Origin: an uncultured Clostridia bacterium
GTDB taxonomy: Bacteria; Bacillota; Clostridia; Lachnospirales; Lachnospiraceae
DNA: 64,000 nucleotides
Direction: 5' to 3'
Assembly (NCBI GenBank): GCA_947303805.1
Contig: CAMYZE010000008.1
Location: 26,863 to 90,862, forward strand
A program made the position numbers and the translations under genes. Position 1 is the first letter of the stretch, and each line of letters starts with the position of its first letter. This document shows positions 33,682 through 42,773 of this stretch, in pieces. A model generated the notes under the pieces. That model ran no database searches. It saw only the letters and a program-made list of their open reading frames with translations, and was not told the origin of the DNA.

Positions 33682-34965
33682 ATGTTAGGAAAATCAAGAA
33701 AAAAAGTTATATTAAATAGTGAGGGGGAGCAAAAAGCTCTCCCTAGTTTTAATGTTGATAAATTTAATAATGATGAGTTAGTTATAAAAGATTTAGGGTT
33801 AAACAATAAAGATAAGACGGTTAAATCAAAGTATAGATTGAACATAAAACTTATAGCTGTGTTTGCATTTATATTTTTATTACTTGCGACAGCAGTTTTT
33901 GTTATAAGATTTGTTAATTTTAATGTAACAGAGATGCTTTGGAAAACAAATGTTACAAAAGGTTCTGACAACATAAATAATAAAAGTATCAAGTACGATA
34001 GTTTTAGGAATGGACTTATGAGAGTTTCAAATGATGGAATTACTTATATAAATGATGATGGACAGGTGAAGTGGACAATTTCTTATAATATGAAAGATCC
34101 AATATATGAAGGCAATGATAATTATTTTGCTATAGCTGATAGAAATGGATATGAGTTTTATATATTTGATGAGAACGGATTGCGTGGAAGTAACACTGTA
34201 ACCAACCCAATACAAAAGATATCGCTTTCTTTTGATGGTATCTTATATGTTTTGCAAAGTGATGAAAATAATAGTTATGTAAATGTATTTAGAAATAGAG
34301 GAGAGACTATAGATTTAAGTATAAAGACTACACTTACGGGCGATGGCACTGCCATAGATTTAGCTACATCAAATGATGGGATAGAACTTGCAGTAGCTTA
34401 TGTATGCCTTTCAAATGATAAACTATACACTAAAGCAACATATTATAATTTTGGAGAGACTGGACAGAATGCAAATTCCAAAAGAATAGTAAAAGAGTTT
34501 ATTGATGAATTAGAAGGTAATTTTCTAGGAAGGGTTTATTTTTTTGATAAGGATAATTCGTTTTTGTTGTATGATGGAGGAGTATTTTTTGTATCTACAA
34601 AAGACCCTGCGAATCCTACTATTATACAGAAGAGAGATTTCGATATAAAGATTCGTTCAATTTCATATAATAAAAAGTATCTAGCTATGGTGTTTGAAGA
34701 TAATAGAATGGTTATGCTAAATAAGGATGGAACACTTTTGGCAGATAAACAAATTGATTTTGACTATGAAAACTTTTATATAAGTGAAGATTATGCCATA
34801 TTCTTATATGGCAATAGAGTTATGATTTATGATTCACGAGGAAGAATGATTTTTGACAAAGAAATGGATATTGAAGTGCAATATGTTGCAAAGAAAAAGA
34901 GTCTGATTTTCACAGAACTCTTACTTGGGCTTATAGATGGAGTAGAGTGCATTAGGTTTTATTAA
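33682..34965 (+). CDS. DUF5711-type membrane-anchored beta-propeller protein
   Basis: A charged cytoplasmic head of about 55 residues, one TM helix (about 57-77, IKLIAVFAFIFLLLATAVFVI), then an extracellular region of about 350 residues with repeated YINDDGQVKWTI- and YEFYIFDENG-like blades, as in DUF5711. Its function is unknown; a role at the cell envelope is likely. It starts 4 bases after the nucleotidyltransferase stop and has no ribosome binding site of note. Its stop lies 7 bases from the convergent mutS2 stop with no terminator between. Confidence 0.8.
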   Translation: MLGKSRKKVILNSEGEQKALPSFNVDKFNNDELVIKDLGLNNKDKTVKSKYRLNIKLIAVFAFIFLLLATAVFVIRFVNFNVTEMLWKTNVTKGSDNINNKSIKYDSFRNGLMRVSNDGITYINDDGQVKWTISYNMKDPIYEGNDNYFAIADRNGYEFYIFDENGLRGSNTVTNPIQKISLSFDGILYVLQSDENNSYVNVFRNRGETIDLSIKTTLTGDGTAIDLATSNDGIELAVAYVCLSNDKLYTKATYYNFGETGQNANSKRIVKEFIDELEGNFLGRVYFFDKDNSFLLYDGGVFFVSTKDPANPTIIQKRDFDIKIRSISYNKKYLAMVFEDNRMVMLNKDGTLLADKQIDFDYENFYISEDYAIFLYGNRVMIYDSRGRMIFDKEMDIEVQYVAKKKSLIFTELLLGLIDGVECIRFY

Positions 34966-34972
34966 TAATTAT

Positions 34973-37339
34973 TTATGAAAACGAAGCAACTGTGACGCCA
35001 TCGCCACCTTCGTTGAAGTCTCCTGGTCTATAATTCTTAATTACCGTAGACTTTCTACAAAATTCGTTAACAGCTTTTTTAAGCGCACCAGTACCTCTGC
35101 CATGTATGATTCTAACAATAGGTATATGAGCTATGTATGCATCATCTATATACTTATCAAGTTCAAGTAATGCCTCATCGGTAGTTTTACCAATTAGATT
35201 TATTTCGGTGCTGACATTATATGATTTTTCAAGTTTGATTTTTGAAGAGCCATCTTTATTGGTGGTTCTTTTTATTTTTGTACCATCAATTTTGATACTG
35301 TCAGTATTTACAAGTTCTAGGTCTCGCAAATTTACTAGTGTTCTCATGATGCCAATGCGGACAAATAAGTTATAATCTTTGTCTGGGAGAGTTTCAACTA
35401 TACCTTCAGAATTAAATGATAAAACCTTTACAGTGGCTCCAATTTTTATTTTTTTAGCCGAAAGAGGTTGAGATGGCCCTTTAACTTTTTCAATCAGTGA
35501 TTCAGCAGATTGCGCTAGTCCTCTATTAAGTTTACTCCTTTCATTTATCGAAGCATTGAGGTCAGCACCATTTGCTTTTATGCTTTTTATTGTCTCATCG
35601 GCAAGAGTCTTGGCATCGAAAAGTATGTCGTGTGCTTTTTCTTTAGCTTGCCTAATTATAGAATCGGCTCTATCATTTAAGCCTTTTTCTTGTCGTTTAA
35701 CTTTATTTTTTAATTCTTCAATTTCAGTTTTATATTGTTCGATCTCGATTCGCTCTTTATCTATCGTCTTTTTGCTTTCTTCAAGATTTGCAACTATATC
35801 CTCAAATCTTATATCTTCAGTGTCTAAGAGTTCTTTTGCATTTGAAATTATATTTTTGTTCAATCCTAGTTTTTCTGATATTGCAAATGCATTTGACTTA
35901 CCTGGAATACCAATCAAGAGTTTATATGTAGGTTTAAGTGTATCTACATTGAATTCGAAGGCACCATTTTTGACTCCATGTTTCGTTAATGCATATCGCT
36001 TTAATTCGGGATAATGAGTAGTGGCGATAACTCGAACATTTTTTGATAAAAGCTCGTTCAATATGGATATTGCAAGATTTGCTCCTTCAATAGGGTCTGT
36101 ACCAGTACATATTTCATCAAGCAAAACAAGAGATTTGCTTGTTACGTTTTTTAGAATGTTAACAATATTCGTCATATGTGATGAAAAAGTCGAAAGACTT
36201 TGTTCAATGCTTTGTTCATCTCCGATATCAGCAAAGATATTGTCAAAGATTGCAATTTGCGAGTTCTCAGCACAAGGGATAAAGAGACCAGATAAAGCCA
36301 TAAGTTCCATAAGTCCAACCGTTTTAAGAGATACTGTCTTACCACCAGTGTTAGGACCAGTTATTATTAAGGATGTAAAATCAAATCCTACATTAATGTT
36401 TAGTGGAACAATATTGTCCTTTTTAATTAAAGGGTGCCTCGCATCAAGTAATTTAATTTTTCCATCGCTATTTATTATTGGGAGAGTTGCGTTTATGTCA
36501 TTTGCATATTTCGCTTTAGCAAATGCGAAATCAAGAGCAACTAAACTCTTATAGTTAGTTTTAATTGTATCTATGTGTGGCACCAATCTTTTTGATAGTT
36601 CATATAAAATCTTGTTTATCTCGACTTGCTCAAGAGATTCGTTTTCGGCAACTTCATTATTTAATCCAATAATTTCTTTCGGTTCTATAAATATAGTGAA
36701 TTGACTTCCAGATACTGAGTGGACAGTACCATCAACTTTGTTTTTGAATTCTGACTTAACGGGAAGGCAGATTGCACCATCTTTATTGGCAATAACTGGT
36801 TCTTGAAGATATTGACCATAGGTATTCAAAAGCCTATTTGCAGTGGTATGAATTTTTTCTTTTAAAAGCATTTTTTTTCTTCTTATGGCTAGAAGGACAG
36901 AAGATGCATTGTCTGCAATCATATTTTCAGAAACAATTACTCTTTTAATTTCATCATTTTCATATCTAAGTGAGTTAAGAGAATTAAAATATAGGTCAAG
37001 ACAAGAGTTGAATTCTTTGGTATTTCTATATGCGATAAGTTTATCTGCTATGTTGAGACAGTTGGAAATATTTAGTAGTTCGGATATGCTAAGTGTAGCT
37101 TCTTTTGACAGTCTAACCATAGCTTCACTAATGTCATTTAATTTAGTAAATGTAGGTGCAGTTGAACTTTTGAGACAAGATACAGCAGCATCTGTTTCAT
37201 TTATTGCTTTATAAAGTTCATTTTTATCATCAATTTTTTTTAGTGCCATACAAACTGACTTGCCGTCACTTGAGTCGGCAAAGTCAGAAAGTTGTGTTAG
37301 CACTTTATTCATTTCAAGTATTTCATATATTGATTTCAT
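34973..37339 (-). CDS. mutS2: MutS2 endonuclease / ribosome-rescue ATPase
   Basis: A 788-residue MutS2: N-terminal core domains, Walker A GPNTGGKTVSLKTVG, Walker B LVLLDEICTGTDP, long coiled coil (about residues 510-590) and a C-terminal Smr nuclease domain ending VRIIHGRGTGALKKAV and YRPGDFNEGGDGVTVASF. MutS2 suppresses recombination and, in Bacillus, splits collided ribosomes. The start ATG (37339) is only 6 bases from a TGTTATAAT -10 box on the same strand and has no ribosome binding site, pointing to a leaderless message. The only gene on the - strand in this window. Confidence 0.95.
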   Translation of the reverse strand: MKSIYEILEMNKVLTQLSDFADSSDGKSVCMALKKIDDKNELYKAINETDAAVSCLKSSTAPTFTKLNDISEAMVRLSKEATLSISELLNISNCLNIADKLIAYRNTKEFNSCLDLYFNSLNSLRYENDEIKRVIVSENMIADNASSVLLAIRRKKMLLKEKIHTTANRLLNTYGQYLQEPVIANKDGAICLPVKSEFKNKVDGTVHSVSGSQFTIFIEPKEIIGLNNEVAENESLEQVEINKILYELSKRLVPHIDTIKTNYKSLVALDFAFAKAKYANDINATLPIINSDGKIKLLDARHPLIKKDNIVPLNINVGFDFTSLIITGPNTGGKTVSLKTVGLMELMALSGLFIPCAENSQIAIFDNIFADIGDEQSIEQSLSTFSSHMTNIVNILKNVTSKSLVLLDEICTGTDPIEGANLAISILNELLSKNVRVIATTHYPELKRYALTKHGVKNGAFEFNVDTLKPTYKLLIGIPGKSNAFAISEKLGLNKNIISNAKELLDTEDIRFEDIVANLEESKKTIDKERIEIEQYKTEIEELKNKVKRQEKGLNDRADSIIRQAKEKAHDILFDAKTLADETIKSIKANGADLNASINERSKLNRGLAQSAESLIEKVKGPSQPLSAKKIKIGATVKVLSFNSEGIVETLPDKDYNLFVRIGIMRTLVNLRDLELVNTDSIKIDGTKIKRTTNKDGSSKIKLEKSYNVSTEINLIGKTTDEALLELDKYIDDAYIAHIPIVRIIHGRGTGALKKAVNEFCRKSTVIKNYRPGDFNEGGDGVTVASFS

Positions 37340-37345
37340 GGGTTA

Positions 37346-37354
37346 ATTATAACA
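37346..37354 (-). promoter_or_regulatory. Extended -10 promoter element of mutS2
   Basis: On the - strand, TGTTATAAT (37354 to 37346) is 6 bases from the mutS2 ATG. The -35 position holds TGGGAA, a weak match. The predicted start falls at the ATG itself. Confidence 0.65.
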
Positions 37355-37376
37355 CAATATTACGAATATTCCCACA

Positions 37377-37405
37377 TTGCATAAAAACTAGATTTTTGGT
37401 ATAAT
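37377..37405 (+). promoter_or_regulatory. Promoter of the asp23-nusB-xseA operon
   Basis: TTGCAT (37377-37382), 17 bp, TATAAT (37400-37405) with TGG before it (extended -10). It is divergent from the mutS2 promoter, about 25 bases away. The leader to asp23 is about 84 nt and ends with AAAGGAG (37485-37491). Confidence 0.75.
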
Positions 37406-37495
37406 AGGTTAAATTATAACTTAACAAAGCAGAGCAAGGAAACTTGTTAAATTTTGATGTGGAGTTAAGTAGTTTTGTATTGAGAAAGGAGTAAC

Positions 37496-37846
37496 ATGGC
37501 TGAATTGAATATCAAAACAGATGTTAAGGTTGCTGATGATACTATTGCTATGATAGCAGGGATTGCAGCTACAAGCGTACCTGGAGTTGCATCTCTCGGA
37601 GAAGGAATGACTTTCAAAGCTTTACCTTTTATAGGTTCAAATAGTCTTAAAAAAGGTGTAGTAATTGAGAAGGATGAGAAGGGCAATAACATTATAGCGA
37701 AACTTACTATAGTTATTGATCAAGGCAAAGACATCAAAAAGACCTGCACCAATATTCAAGAAAAGGTAAAAGAGTCAATTGAATCTATGCTCGACTTGAA
37801 TGTCAAAGAAGTTATTGTAAGGGTTGCAAAGGTAAATGACATTTAG
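37496..37846 (+). CDS. Asp23/Gls24 family envelope-stress protein
   Basis: A 116-residue Asp23/Gls24 protein: IAMIAGIAATSVPGVASLGEG-like core near residue 20 and VKEVIVRVAKVNDI at the end. Such proteins associate with the cell membrane or envelope in Firmicutes; in Clostridia a copy commonly precedes nusB. The first gene of the long operon; its stop overlaps nusB by 11 bases. Confidence 0.9.
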   Translation: MAELNIKTDVKVADDTIAMIAGIAATSVPGVASLGEGMTFKALPFIGSNSLKKGVVIEKDEKGNNIIAKLTIVIDQGKDIKKTCTNIQEKVKESIESMLDLNVKEVIVRVAKVNDI

Positions 37847-38378
37847 AGAAATAAGAGATCATAAATTTAAGGTTCTTTTTATGTACTACTGTATGAAGAC
37901 TGATATTGATCAGCTTTTATTGAATTATTTTTCAAATTTTCCTTATGAGGAAGAAGATGACGAAAATGAGTACACTAAGAGCAGTTCTAAATATCACCAA
38001 AATGTAGCAAGACTAAGAATAAAGGAAGATGAAAAAGAAAGTGAGAATGTCAGCGATGCAGCGGTGACTGTGACATTCACTCAAGATGACAACATAAGAG
38101 ATATAAAGAATAAAGTTAAAGAAGTGATAGAGAAGACTGAAGAGATAGATAAACTAATAGCTGACAATCTTGAATCGTGGGATATTAATAGAGTTGCAAA
38201 AGCAGAGATTACTATTATAAGACTTGCAATTTATGAGATGTATTATGATGCTTCCATGGATATACCGGTTGCAATAAATGAAGCGGTGGAACTCGCAAAA
38301 GTTTATGGTGATGATAAGGCAGATAAGTTTGTAAATGGTGTATTATCTACGATTTACAAAAAGAAAAATGAGAAGTAA
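37836..38378 (+). CDS. nusB: Transcription antitermination factor NusB
   Basis: An all-helical, 180-residue protein. The C-terminal half is clearly NusB (LESWDINRVAKAEITIIRLAIYEM, then PVAINEAVELAKVYGDDKAD, FVNGVLSTIYK). An acidic insert after residue 35 (EEEDDENEY and following) makes it about 40 residues longer than the typical protein. NusB with NusE/S10 binds boxA in rRNA transcripts. The start overlaps the asp23 stop; the stop abuts the xseA ATG directly. Confidence 0.93.
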   Translation: MTFREIRDHKFKVLFMYYCMKTDIDQLLLNYFSNFPYEEEDDENEYTKSSSKYHQNVARLRIKEDEKESENVSDAAVTVTFTQDDNIRDIKNKVKEVIEKTEEIDKLIADNLESWDINRVAKAEITIIRLAIYEMYYDASMDIPVAINEAVELAKVYGDDKADKFVNGVLSTIYKKKNEK

Positions 38379-39578
38379 ATGAGAGAAGCGGTATCTGTTT
38401 CACAACTTAATAAATATATAAAGGAAATGTTTGCTTATGACAATATATTGAAGAATGTTATTGTCAAAGGAGAAGTTTCTAATTTTAAAGAATCAAGAGA
38501 AAATTATTATTTTTCCCTTAAAGATGATCAATCAAATATACAGTGCATAATATTTACAAACTATAGTGGTGCATGTGTTGATCTTACAAATGTAAGTGAT
38601 GGGGCACAAATCACTGTATATGGTAAAGTAGCCGTGTATGAAAGAGGTGGCAGTTATGCCATCTATGTAAATAAGATAGAGAACTCTGGCTTAGGCGAAT
38701 ATTTCATAAAACTTGAGAAACTTAAGAAGAAACTTTTAGAACTTGGAATGTTTGATGAGTCATACAAGAAAGAGATCCCAAAGTATTCAATGAATATCGG
38801 AGTGGTTACAGCTGAAAACGGAGCAGCAATAAGGGATATATATAAAACCATAAAAGATAAAAACCCATATGCAAATGTGATACTTTATCCATCACTTGTC
38901 CAAGGGGACAATGCATATAAGACGATAGTGGATGGCATAATGGAATTAGACAAGTTGGGACTAGATGTAATAATAGTTGGTCGTGGTGGCGGTTCTATAG
39001 AAGATTTATACTGCTTTAACGACGAAAGAGTCGCATATGCAATATTTAATGCGAGCACACCGATAATTTCAGCAGTGGGACATGAGATAAATGACTCAAT
39101 ATCGGATTTGGTAGCTGATAGAAGAGTTGCGACACCAACTGCAGCAGGAGAACTTGCGACATTTTCGTATAGTGAATTCGAAAGTGATTTAGAGAATTAT
39201 AGACTAAACTTAGATGAAATAATTGCTGGTAAACTTGAGAGGCTAAACGAAGGTTTAGAAAATCGGAAAAGACAAATTATGGCATTAGCACCAAAGGCAA
39301 AGGTGGAAAGATATAAAGATAATTTAAAGCATGTTAGTGATAGACTAAAAACTGTTATGGATAGTAAAATAATTGATCTTAGACATAACTTAGAAAAGTA
39401 TATAGAAATGTTGAAAAGTAGAGATGTGCTTAATAAACTTGGCAAAGGGCTAGCCTATATAACAGATGCAAAAGGTAGAAAGATTAAAAGCATTAAAGAT
39501 ACAAAAGTTGGAAATGTTATTTTATCAAGATTGAAAGATGGAATTATAGAATCAAAAGTAACAAAGATTAAGAAGTGA
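38379..39578 (+). CDS. xseA: Exodeoxyribonuclease VII large subunit
   Basis: An OB-fold N-terminus (VSQLNKYIKEMF, VKGEVSNFKESRENYYFSLKD) followed by the catalytic region with GVVTAENGAAIRDI, GRGGGSIEDLYCFNDE, and AVGHEINDSISDLVADRRVATPTAAGEL broken over two lines in the usual way, then a C-terminal coiled coil. It forms the single-strand nuclease with XseB. 399 residues. The ATG follows the nusB TAA with no gap; translation is probably coupled. Confidence 0.96.
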   Translation: MREAVSVSQLNKYIKEMFAYDNILKNVIVKGEVSNFKESRENYYFSLKDDQSNIQCIIFTNYSGACVDLTNVSDGAQITVYGKVAVYERGGSYAIYVNKIENSGLGEYFIKLEKLKKKLLELGMFDESYKKEIPKYSMNIGVVTAENGAAIRDIYKTIKDKNPYANVILYPSLVQGDNAYKTIVDGIMELDKLGLDVIIVGRGGGSIEDLYCFNDERVAYAIFNASTPIISAVGHEINDSISDLVADRRVATPTAAGELATFSYSEFESDLENYRLNLDEIIAGKLERLNEGLENRKRQIMALAPKAKVERYKDNLKHVSDRLKTVMDSKIIDLRHNLEKYIEMLKSRDVLNKLGKGLAYITDAKGRKIKSIKDTKVGNVILSRLKDGIIESKVTKIKK

Positions 39579-39588
39579 TGGAGGAATT

Positions 39589-39786
39589 ATGAAAAAAGTT
39601 GATAAGAAAGAGATTAATATAGAAGATTCTTTTAAGACTCTAGACAAGATTATAGAGCAAATGGATGATGATAAATGTAGTATCGAAAAAGGTATAGAAC
39701 TTTATGAAAAAGGAGTAAAACTCGTAAATGACCTTTCGAAGAGAATTGAAAAAATTGACAAGGACTTAAAGGTATTAAATAAATAA
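39589..39786 (+). CDS. xseB: Exodeoxyribonuclease VII small subunit
   Basis: 65 residues, two helices: SFKTLDKIIEQMDDDKCSIEKG, then ELYEKGVKLVNDL. Typical XseB size and position, 10 bases after xseA with GGAGG (39580-39584) upstream. Overlaps ispA by one base. Confidence 0.95.
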   Translation: MKKVDKKEINIEDSFKTLDKIIEQMDDDKCSIEKGIELYEKGVKLVNDLSKRIEKIDKDLKVLNK

Positions 39787-40895
39787 TGAACAGCAAAGTT
39801 ATAGATTTTCAAAAGTCTAAGGAAAAATTAATGAATAAAAAGTTTCCCAATATAAGTCCAATAATACCTGAGGGGAAACAGCCATATTATTTAGAGAGCA
39901 ACAAAGCACTCGATAAGTTTCAAACCATTCTCTTTGACTACCAAGAGTATTTGCTTGACAAAGAAAATAATAAGGAAATCAAGCTTGAAGAAGTATTAGT
40001 GTATTATAATAGGTTTTTTGATGCGATTTATAAGGAACTTACTAAATTTGATGATCAGAAAATACCTAAGTTTAAAGAAGCTATGGACTATGCAATGCTA
40101 TCAAATGGGAAAAGATTAAGACCGTTTTTAATGCTAGTAACTTACAACTTTTGCGAAGGTGAAGATTTTTTATTGATAGCGCCGATGATGGTTGCTATAG
40201 AACTTATACATACATTTTCTCTAGTTCACGATGACTTGCCTTGTATGGATAATGATGAACTTAGACGAGGAAAACCTACAGTTTGGAAAAAATATGGTGA
40301 AGATATAGCTGTATTAGTTGGAGATGCATTGTATATGGAAGCGACAAACCTTCTTATGGATATGGTGCTTGAATTCTTATATACAGAGATCGGAAGTTAT
40401 GTAGCGACATCAGCTGCTATTATGCTTAAACTAGCAGGACTTGATGGTATGATTACAGGCCAAGTGTTTGATGTAATGAACACCACAAATAATAAGTTGA
40501 CCGTTGAAGATTTAAGTTTTATGTATGATAAAAAAACCACAGCATTACTTACAGCGAGTATGATTGTAGGGGCAAATATGTCTTCATTATATAATGGTAA
40601 AGCCAACTATATTGAGAAGCTTGGTGTATGCCTTGGAGAATCTTATCAGATAAAAGATGACCTACTTGAGATAGAACAGACAACTGAAAAGATAGGTAAG
40701 TCAGTTGATTCAGATAAAAATAACAATAAAATTACTTATGTAAGTAAAGTAGGAGTAAAGGCTGCAAAGAATAGACTTGATAATTTGTTTGCAACTAGTT
40801 TAGACATAATTGACAAGATGACTACAGAAAAGAATAAAAAGGAGTCACTTGTATTTAAGGAATTAATTAAGTATCTTATGTCAAGAGAAAAGTAA
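39786..40895 (+). CDS. ispA: Polyprenyl (farnesyl/geranylgeranyl) diphosphate synthase, with N-terminal extension
   Basis: A class I polyprenyl synthase. The core begins near residue 110 with YAMLSNGKRLRPFLML, then the first Asp-rich motif LVHDDLPCMDNDELRRG, and a second region QIKDDLLEIE which has DDxxE where most have DDxxD. It joins IPP to allylic diphosphates; product length cannot be told from sequence alone, with FPP or GGPP likely. An extra N-terminal segment of about 70 residues (to 369 in total) has no clear family. Placed between xseB and dxs, as in many Firmicutes. Confidence 0.9.
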   Translation: MNSKVIDFQKSKEKLMNKKFPNISPIIPEGKQPYYLESNKALDKFQTILFDYQEYLLDKENNKEIKLEEVLVYYNRFFDAIYKELTKFDDQKIPKFKEAMDYAMLSNGKRLRPFLMLVTYNFCEGEDFLLIAPMMVAIELIHTFSLVHDDLPCMDNDELRRGKPTVWKKYGEDIAVLVGDALYMEATNLLMDMVLEFLYTEIGSYVATSAAIMLKLAGLDGMITGQVFDVMNTTNNKLTVEDLSFMYDKKTTALLTASMIVGANMSSLYNGKANYIEKLGVCLGESYQIKDDLLEIEQTTEKIGKSVDSDKNNNKITYVSKVGVKAAKNRLDNLFATSLDIIDKMTTEKNKKESLVFKELIKYLMSREK

Positions 40896-42763
40896 TGATA
40901 GAAAATAGTGAAGTATTAAATAGAATAAGTTCTATTAGTGATATAAAAAAATTATCATATGAAGAGTTAGAAAAGCTTGCTAAAGAAGTAAGAGAACTAA
41001 TTATTGATAGAACAAGTAAAAACGGCGGACATCTTGCTTCAAGTCTTGGTGTGGTTGAACTCACAATAGCACTTATAACTGCGTTTGATTTTCCACATGA
41101 TAAAATAATTTGGGATGTAGGTCATCAATCATATGCTTATAAGATACTTACTGATAGAAAAGACGCATTCAATGAGCTTAGGAGTTTCGGTGGTATAAGT
41201 GGATTCCCAAAGAGGAAGGAGAGCCCATTTGATTCATTTGACACAGGCCACAGTTCCACATCAATATCAGCAGGACTTGGAATGTGTGTGGCTAGAGACT
41301 TAAAACGTGAAGATTATAAAGTAGTGACTGTAATTGGTGACGGGGCTTTAACTGGAGGTATGGCATTTGAGGCACTTAATAATTTAAGTAATCTCAACAG
41401 TAATTACATAGTCATTTTAAATGATAATGAAATGTCCATATCAAAAAGCGGAGGAGGACTAAATAAAGCTCTTATCGGTGTTCGATCATCACACGGTTAT
41501 AGTGAAATAAAAAGAACATTAAAAAAGGAACTTGAAAAATCTGGTATAGGTAAGTTCTTAAAAAAAGTACTGATCACTATTATTAATATTGTGAAGCAAA
41601 TTATTGCCTCAGAAGGTATGTTCTTTGAAAATCTTAATATTAACTATGTAGGACCTATAGATGGCCATAACATCAAAGAACTAATTGATGCGATAAATAT
41701 TGCAAAGAATTCAAACGAACCTATTGTTCTACATGTTAAGACTATAAAGGGAAAAGGTTATGAACCTGCAGAGAAAGACCCTACCCTTTTTCATGGTGTA
41801 GGACCGTTTGAAAAAGAAACTGGTAAAATAATTAATAATGCAACAGGCAAAACCTATACTCAAGTTTTTTCGGATAAGATTATGTCTCTTGCGGAAAAAG
41901 ATAAAAATATAGTTGCAATTACTGCAGCTATGGCAGATGGTACTGGACTCGCAGAGTTTGGTAAAAAATATCCAGATAGATTTTTTGATGTAGGTATCTG
42001 TGAGCAGCATGCAGTGACATTTGCGGCTGGAATTGCATTATCTGGAGTGGTTCCAATTGTTTGTATCTATTCATCGTTTTTACAGAGAGCCTTTGATCAA
42101 ATAATTCATGATGTGTGTCTACAGAATCAACATGTTGTGTTTGCCATAGATAGAGCAGGTCTTGTTGGTGCGGACGGAGAAACTCATCAAGGAATATTTG
42201 ATATATCATATCTAAGGCTTATTCCAAATATGACTATACTTGCACCTAAGAATGATAAGGAATTTGAGCAAATGATAGAGTATGCCATCTACAATTTAAA
42301 AGGGCCTGTGGCCATTAGATATCCACGAGGTATAGCATATTGTGAACTTGAAGATAAGAATCAATCTATAGAATATGGTAAATCAGAATTATTATATGAG
42401 GGAAAGGATCTTGCTATAATTGCGTTAGGTTCTATGGTTTCCACCGCGATTCATATAAAAGAAAAATTAAAAAGTAGAAATATTGATCCAATAATAGTTA
42501 ATGCTCGCTTTGCTAAGCCTATTGATTTTAGTATTATTGATGAAGTTTGTGAAAAAGGCATTAATGAACTTGTGGTGATGGAAGAAGGAGTTCGAAATGG
42601 TGGCATTGGACAGGAGATTGAGGACTATGTGCACGATAAAGGCTATGCTGTAAAAGTCTCGCTTATCACTATACCTGATGCTTATGTAGAACATGGAAAT
42701 GTAAGTAAACTTCGTGAAGCGCTTGGCATTAATAGTGATAGTATATTAGAAAAAATATTATAA
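40895..42763 (+). CDS. dxs: 1-deoxy-D-xylulose-5-phosphate synthase
   Basis: The thiamine-diphosphate enzyme that starts the MEP isoprenoid pathway from pyruvate and glyceraldehyde 3-phosphate. Motifs: NGGHLASSLGVVELT, GHSSTSISAGLGM, the ThDP motif GDGALTGGMAFEALNN, KTIKGKGYEPAEKDP, and the transketolase C-terminal pieces DRAGLVGADGETHQG and RYPRG. Normal length (622 residues). The start overlaps the ispA stop (TAATG). Together with ispA it provides prenyl precursors. Confidence 0.97.
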   Translation: MIENSEVLNRISSISDIKKLSYEELEKLAKEVRELIIDRTSKNGGHLASSLGVVELTIALITAFDFPHDKIIWDVGHQSYAYKILTDRKDAFNELRSFGGISGFPKRKESPFDSFDTGHSSTSISAGLGMCVARDLKREDYKVVTVIGDGALTGGMAFEALNNLSNLNSNYIVILNDNEMSISKSGGGLNKALIGVRSSHGYSEIKRTLKKELEKSGIGKFLKKVLITIINIVKQIIASEGMFFENLNINYVGPIDGHNIKELIDAINIAKNSNEPIVLHVKTIKGKGYEPAEKDPTLFHGVGPFEKETGKIINNATGKTYTQVFSDKIMSLAEKDKNIVAITAAMADGTGLAEFGKKYPDRFFDVGICEQHAVTFAAGIALSGVVPIVCIYSSFLQRAFDQIIHDVCLQNQHVVFAIDRAGLVGADGETHQGIFDISYLRLIPNMTILAPKNDKEFEQMIEYAIYNLKGPVAIRYPRGIAYCELEDKNQSIEYGKSELLYEGKDLAIIALGSMVSTAIHIKEKLKSRNIDPIIVNARFAKPIDFSIIDEVCEKGINELVVMEEGVRNGGIGQEIEDYVHDKGYAVKVSLITIPDAYVEHGNVSKLREALGINSDSILEKIL

Positions 42764-42773
42764 AGGAATTTAT

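Noticed and set aside
34966..34972. Shared terminator between DUF5711 gene and mutS2
   Set aside because: Only 7 bases separate the convergent stops and no hairpin is visible.
35556..36554. Long + strand open frames opposite mutS2
   Set aside because: They are antisense shadows of the mutS2 coding sequence; mutS2 has clear domains and these have none.
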